From Chersky-840 sp963838775 (GTDB taxonomy: Bacteria; Actinomycetota; Acidimicrobiia; Acidimicrobiales; UBA8190): a stretch of DNA of 64,000 nt. Location: assembly GCA_963838775.1 (NCBI GenBank), contig CAWISP010000034.1, positions 62,001-126,000 of the forward strand, written 5' to 3'. The position numbers were made by a program, and so were the translations under genes. Shown here piece by piece: positions 61,436 through 64,000 of the stretch; the first letter of the stretch is position 1; each line of letters starts with the position of its first letter. Below the pieces are notes generated by a model, which did not search any database, was not told the origin of the DNA, and saw nothing but the letters and a program-made list of their open reading frames with translations.

Positions 61436-62854
61436 TCAGCGCTGGAGCGCCTTGACCTCCAGGTATTCCTCGAGGCCGTACTTGCCGAGCTCACGACCGA
61501 TGCCGGACTGCTTGTAGCCGCCGAAGGGCGCCAGCGGGTTGAACCCTCCCCCGTTCACCTCGACCTGGCCACTGCGAAGTCTCCGGGCCACCTGCTCGGC
61601 GTGCCCCTTGTCCCCGGCCCACACCCCGCCGGCCAGGCCGTACACGGTGTCGTTGGCGATCTCGATCGCTTCTTCCTCGGTGTCGTAGGGGATGATCGAG
61701 AGCACCGGCCCGAAGATCTCCTCCTGGGCGATGGTCATGTCGCGCGTGACGTTGGAGAACACCGTGGGCCGCACGAAGTACCCCTTGTCGAGGCCCTCGG
61801 GAAGCTCGGCACCACCGGTGAGCAGGGTCGCCCCTTCGTCGACCCCCTTATTGATGTAGCCGCGCACGCGCTCGAGCTGCGTCGAGGACACGAGCGGCCC
61901 CAGACGGGTGTCGGCCTCGAACGGATCGCCCGGCTTGTAGGTCTCCGCCGTCTCCACCGCCAGTGCCTCGACCTCGCCCAGGCGCGACCGGGGCACGATC
62001 ATGCGGGTCAGCGCCGAGCAGGTCTGGCCGGAGTTGATGTAGCAGGCGGCCACACCGGCGGGCACAGCCGCGGACAGATCGGCGTCTTCGAGGATGACGT
62101 TGGGCGACTTGCCCCCGAGCTCGAGGGCGACACGCTTCACACCCTCGGCGGCCAATTGCATGACGCGCTTTCCGGCGCGCGTCGACCCCGTAAACGACAC
62201 CATGTCGACGAGAGGATGCGACGCGATCGCCTCCCCGACGACGGGCCCCAGCCCGGTCACGAGGTTGAAGACGCCCGGCGGCAGACCGATGTCGTCGAGG
62301 ATCTCGGCCAGGATGAAGGCGTTGAGCGGGGCCACCTCGCTCGGCTTCAGTACCACGGTGCACCCTGCCGCCAGCGCGGGCGCCACCTTGGCCGCGATCT
62401 GGTGCAACGGGTAGTTCCACGGCGTGATGGCTCCCACCACGCCCACGGGCTCGCGTACGATGAGCGAGTTCCCCACCTCTTCCTCGAAGGGGAACTCGGT
62501 GGCAAGCTGCGCGGCGGCCGAGAAACTCATCACAGGCAATCCCACCTGGATGAGGTTCGACAGCGTGAAGGGCATGCCGACCTCCTGCGAGATCAACGTG
62601 GCGATCTCGACCGTGCGTGCCGTCAAGGCTTCCTGGACGCGCTCGAGGATCTTGGACCGCTCATCTCTCGACGTTGTCGACCATTCCCCGAAGGCATCCG
62701 CGGCGCAGCGTGCGGCCCGGTCCACGTCCTCGGGCGTGCCGGCGGGGATGGTCCCGATGACCTCCTCGGTCGCCGAGTTGACGACTTCGATCACGCCCGT
62801 GCCCGTCGAGGGCACCCAGGCCCCACCGATGTAGAGCTTGTCCCGTACCTCCAT
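61436..62854 (-). CDS. Aldehyde dehydrogenase (NAD(P)+)
   Basis: ALDH-superfamily enzyme of 472 residues that oxidises an aldehyde to the acid. Conserved features: VVGAITPWNYPLH (catalytic Asn), VLKPSEVAP, FTGSTRAGKRV (cofactor loop), the general base in ALELGGKSPNVI (Glu), the nucleophile in NSGQTCSALTRM (Cys), and QEEIFGPVLS. The substrate cannot be predicted. It sits 81 nt after the MFS transporter gene on the same strand, so the two may be co-transcribed. Confidence 0.95.
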   Translation of the reverse strand: MEVRDKLYIGGAWVPSTGTGVIEVVNSATEEVIGTIPAGTPEDVDRAARCAADAFGEWSTTSRDERSKILERVQEALTARTVEIATLISQEVGMPFTLSNLIQVGLPVMSFSAAAQLATEFPFEEEVGNSLIVREPVGVVGAITPWNYPLHQIAAKVAPALAAGCTVVLKPSEVAPLNAFILAEILDDIGLPPGVFNLVTGLGPVVGEAIASHPLVDMVSFTGSTRAGKRVMQLAAEGVKRVALELGGKSPNVILEDADLSAAVPAGVAACYINSGQTCSALTRMIVPRSRLGEVEALAVETAETYKPGDPFEADTRLGPLVSSTQLERVRGYINKGVDEGATLLTGGAELPEGLDKGYFVRPTVFSNVTRDMTIAQEEIFGPVLSIIPYDTEEEAIEIANDTVYGLAGGVWAGDKGHAEQVARRLRSGQVEVNGGGFNPLAPFGGYKQSGIGRELGKYGLEEYLEVKALQR

Positions 62855-62935
62855 GACCGACCCTCCTGACTGGCTCCCGGGCCGGTGCGACCGGTCCCGG
62901 GCCGGTGCGGCAGACGCACGCGGACAGCCCCGATG

Positions 62936-64000
62936 CTATGCGGGGAGGGGTGGGCCCGTCCCTCCGGGTTGGGCGACGTCGTCGCGGGGCGGGCCGTCGT
63001 GATCCTCGGGATCGACCTCAGGATGATCCTCGGGGACGGCCGCGGGGTCATCCGGGGCGATCGGCTGGTAGGGGTTGCCCAGGATGTGGCGGGCCATGTC
63101 GAAGATCGAGGCCGAATCGGCGTCGGCCGCGGTCACCACACCACCGAGGAGCGAGCGGTCGCGTCCGGTCACCTGCTCGATGACCGAGTCCCCCATCCGT
63201 TGCACGAGGTCGCCCATCTCGGCCCGTTCCTGGCCCTTCGGGATCCGCAGCCAGCACATCACCACCGCCTGGACGAGCCCCGTCGCCGCGGGCCAGAGCC
63301 AGATCGTCCGGTAGTCGCCGGTCAGGTCGACCACCCAGGCGGCCAGGAAGGAGAACACCATGGCAAAGAGGCTGAACGGCGCCACGAGCTTGCCGAGGAG
63401 CTCCGCCATCCCCCCCGAGCGCGGCAGAAGCTGCAGGAGCATGGGGGCGAGGGCGATGACGAAGGCGGCGAAGAACGGTCCCCCCACGAACGCCAGCACC
63501 ACCGACTGCCAGATGTGGGTGGTCGTGAACTGCACGAGCGAGATCACCGTTCCCGCCACCGGCGTCAGGACGGCGATCTGCTTGCGCGTGAACACCCGAC
63601 TCAGGCCGTAGCCGAGGGCGAGGCCGAGCATCACCACCGGCACGCCGCTCACCCAGCCGGCGATGGTCTGCGCATTGGCGCCGGCGTGCTGGACCTTCTG
63701 AAAGTAGACGATGGCGAGGTATCCCGTGGCGCTGAGCCCGGCCCAGAACACCAGGACACCGGTGACGAGGACCTTGGCGTTGGGCACCTCGAGGACCTCG
63801 GCGACCTCGTCGCGCCACGGGCGCGCCCGGGTGTGCCGTTCGCGCTCGGCGACCTCGCGTGCCGCCGGGGACTCGCGCACGAGCAGGAGCACGACGAAGG
63901 CGACAACCACCATGAACCCGCCGGCCTCGCGGAAGGCCAGGTTCCAGGTGGAGGGATCGTGCGCCTTCCACGTGGCGATGACGGTGCCCTTGATCACCAA
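62936..64000 (-). CDS. MFS transporter, 5' end off window
   Basis: C-terminal 354 residues of a major-facilitator transporter; the start is beyond the right edge. About seven hydrophobic spans are visible, beginning with GFMVVVAFVVLLLV, then a cytoplasmic loop (RERHTRARPWRDEVAEVLE), the second six-helix bundle, and a 100-residue acidic/proline-rich C-terminal tail (DDPAAVPEDHPEVDPED). The first visible span would be TM6. Substrate unknown; the ALDH gene downstream is its only visible partner. Confidence 0.82.
   Translation of the reverse strand: MVIKGTVIATWKAHDPSTWNLAFREAGGFMVVVAFVVLLLVRESPAAREVAERERHTRARPWRDEVAEVLEVPNAKVLVTGVLVFWAGLSATGYLAIVYFQKVQHAGANAQTIAGWVSGVPVVMLGLALGYGLSRVFTRKQIAVLTPVAGTVISLVQFTTTHIWQSVVLAFVGGPFFAAFVIALAPMLLQLLPRSGGMAELLGKLVAPFSLFAMVFSFLAAWVVDLTGDYRTIWLWPAATGLVQAVVMCWLRIPKGQERAEMGDLVQRMGDSVIEQVTGRDRSLLGGVVTAADADSASIFDMARHILGNPYQPIAPDDPAAVPEDHPEVDPEDHDGPPRDDVAQPGGTGPPLPA

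Overview
The window is a gene-dense, high-GC chromosomal segment of an actinomycete. Mycothiol genes (mshC, mshD), an F420-type NADPH oxidoreductase, the phosphatidylinositol-mannoside set (pgsA, patA, pimA), an InhA/FabI reductase, frequent GTG/TTG starts and 4-nt ATGA/GTGA overlaps all point to Actinomycetota. The secreted repeat module GYWLVASDGGIFSFG and the N-terminal style of the cyclase suggest class Acidimicrobiia (inference). No tRNA, rRNA, CRISPR array, prophage or insertion sequence was recognised. Both edges cut genes: nth on the left and an MFS transporter on the right.

Layout. 0-9.5 kb: nth and mshD diverge; then a 1196-residue cell-wall-type protein with five internal repeats and an LAFTG anchor, a VIT1/CCC1-type transporter, a small membrane protein, a MaoC hydratase, an acyl-CoA dehydrogenase and an alpha/beta hydrolase. 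9.5-15 kb: a two-component system, a polyprenol-phosphate glycosyltransferase, an AI-2E-family permease and a flippase-like membrane protein; three of these genes (kinase, glycosyltransferase, permease) carry single-base frameshifts. 15-21.5 kb: ppk1, an FtsW-like SEDS protein, a bifunctional-nuclease-domain gene coupled to rodA, and an MscS channel. 21.5-50 kb: one long minus-strand housekeeping block, read from the right: pgsA-patA-pimA-M48 peptidase-pdxS-pdxT-yebC-ruvC-ruvA-ruvB-yajC-secD-secF-rel-hisS-aspS-rarA-S53 peptidase-DUF948 protein-small protein-alaS-ruvX-mltG-aroE. This order resembles the pgsA to aroE neighbourhood of Mycobacterium tuberculosis. 50-57 kb: an EF-G-like GTPase faces the operon npdG-mshC-thrS-HIT. 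57-64 kb: fabI, a frameshifted nucleotide cyclase, a PadR regulator, a secreted GH26-like hydrolase, an aldehyde dehydrogenase and the MFS fragment.

The genes mostly support envelope building (PIM lipids, SEDS/MltG peptidoglycan enzymes, Sec export), translation (four aminoacyl-tRNA synthetases, EF-G-like factor), Holliday-junction repair (RuvABC, RarA), stress signalling (Rel, Ppk1) and cofactors (PLP, mycothiol, F420 redox).

The less ordinary content is: (i) repeat-built secreted proteins; (ii) long charged or low-complexity tails on YajC, SecF, PgsA and the M48 peptidase; (iii) several short tandem repeats at gene ends, three of them with a 14-bp unit; and (iv) four frameshifted genes, three clustered within 2.6 kb. 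No obvious new multi-gene defence or mobile system was seen.
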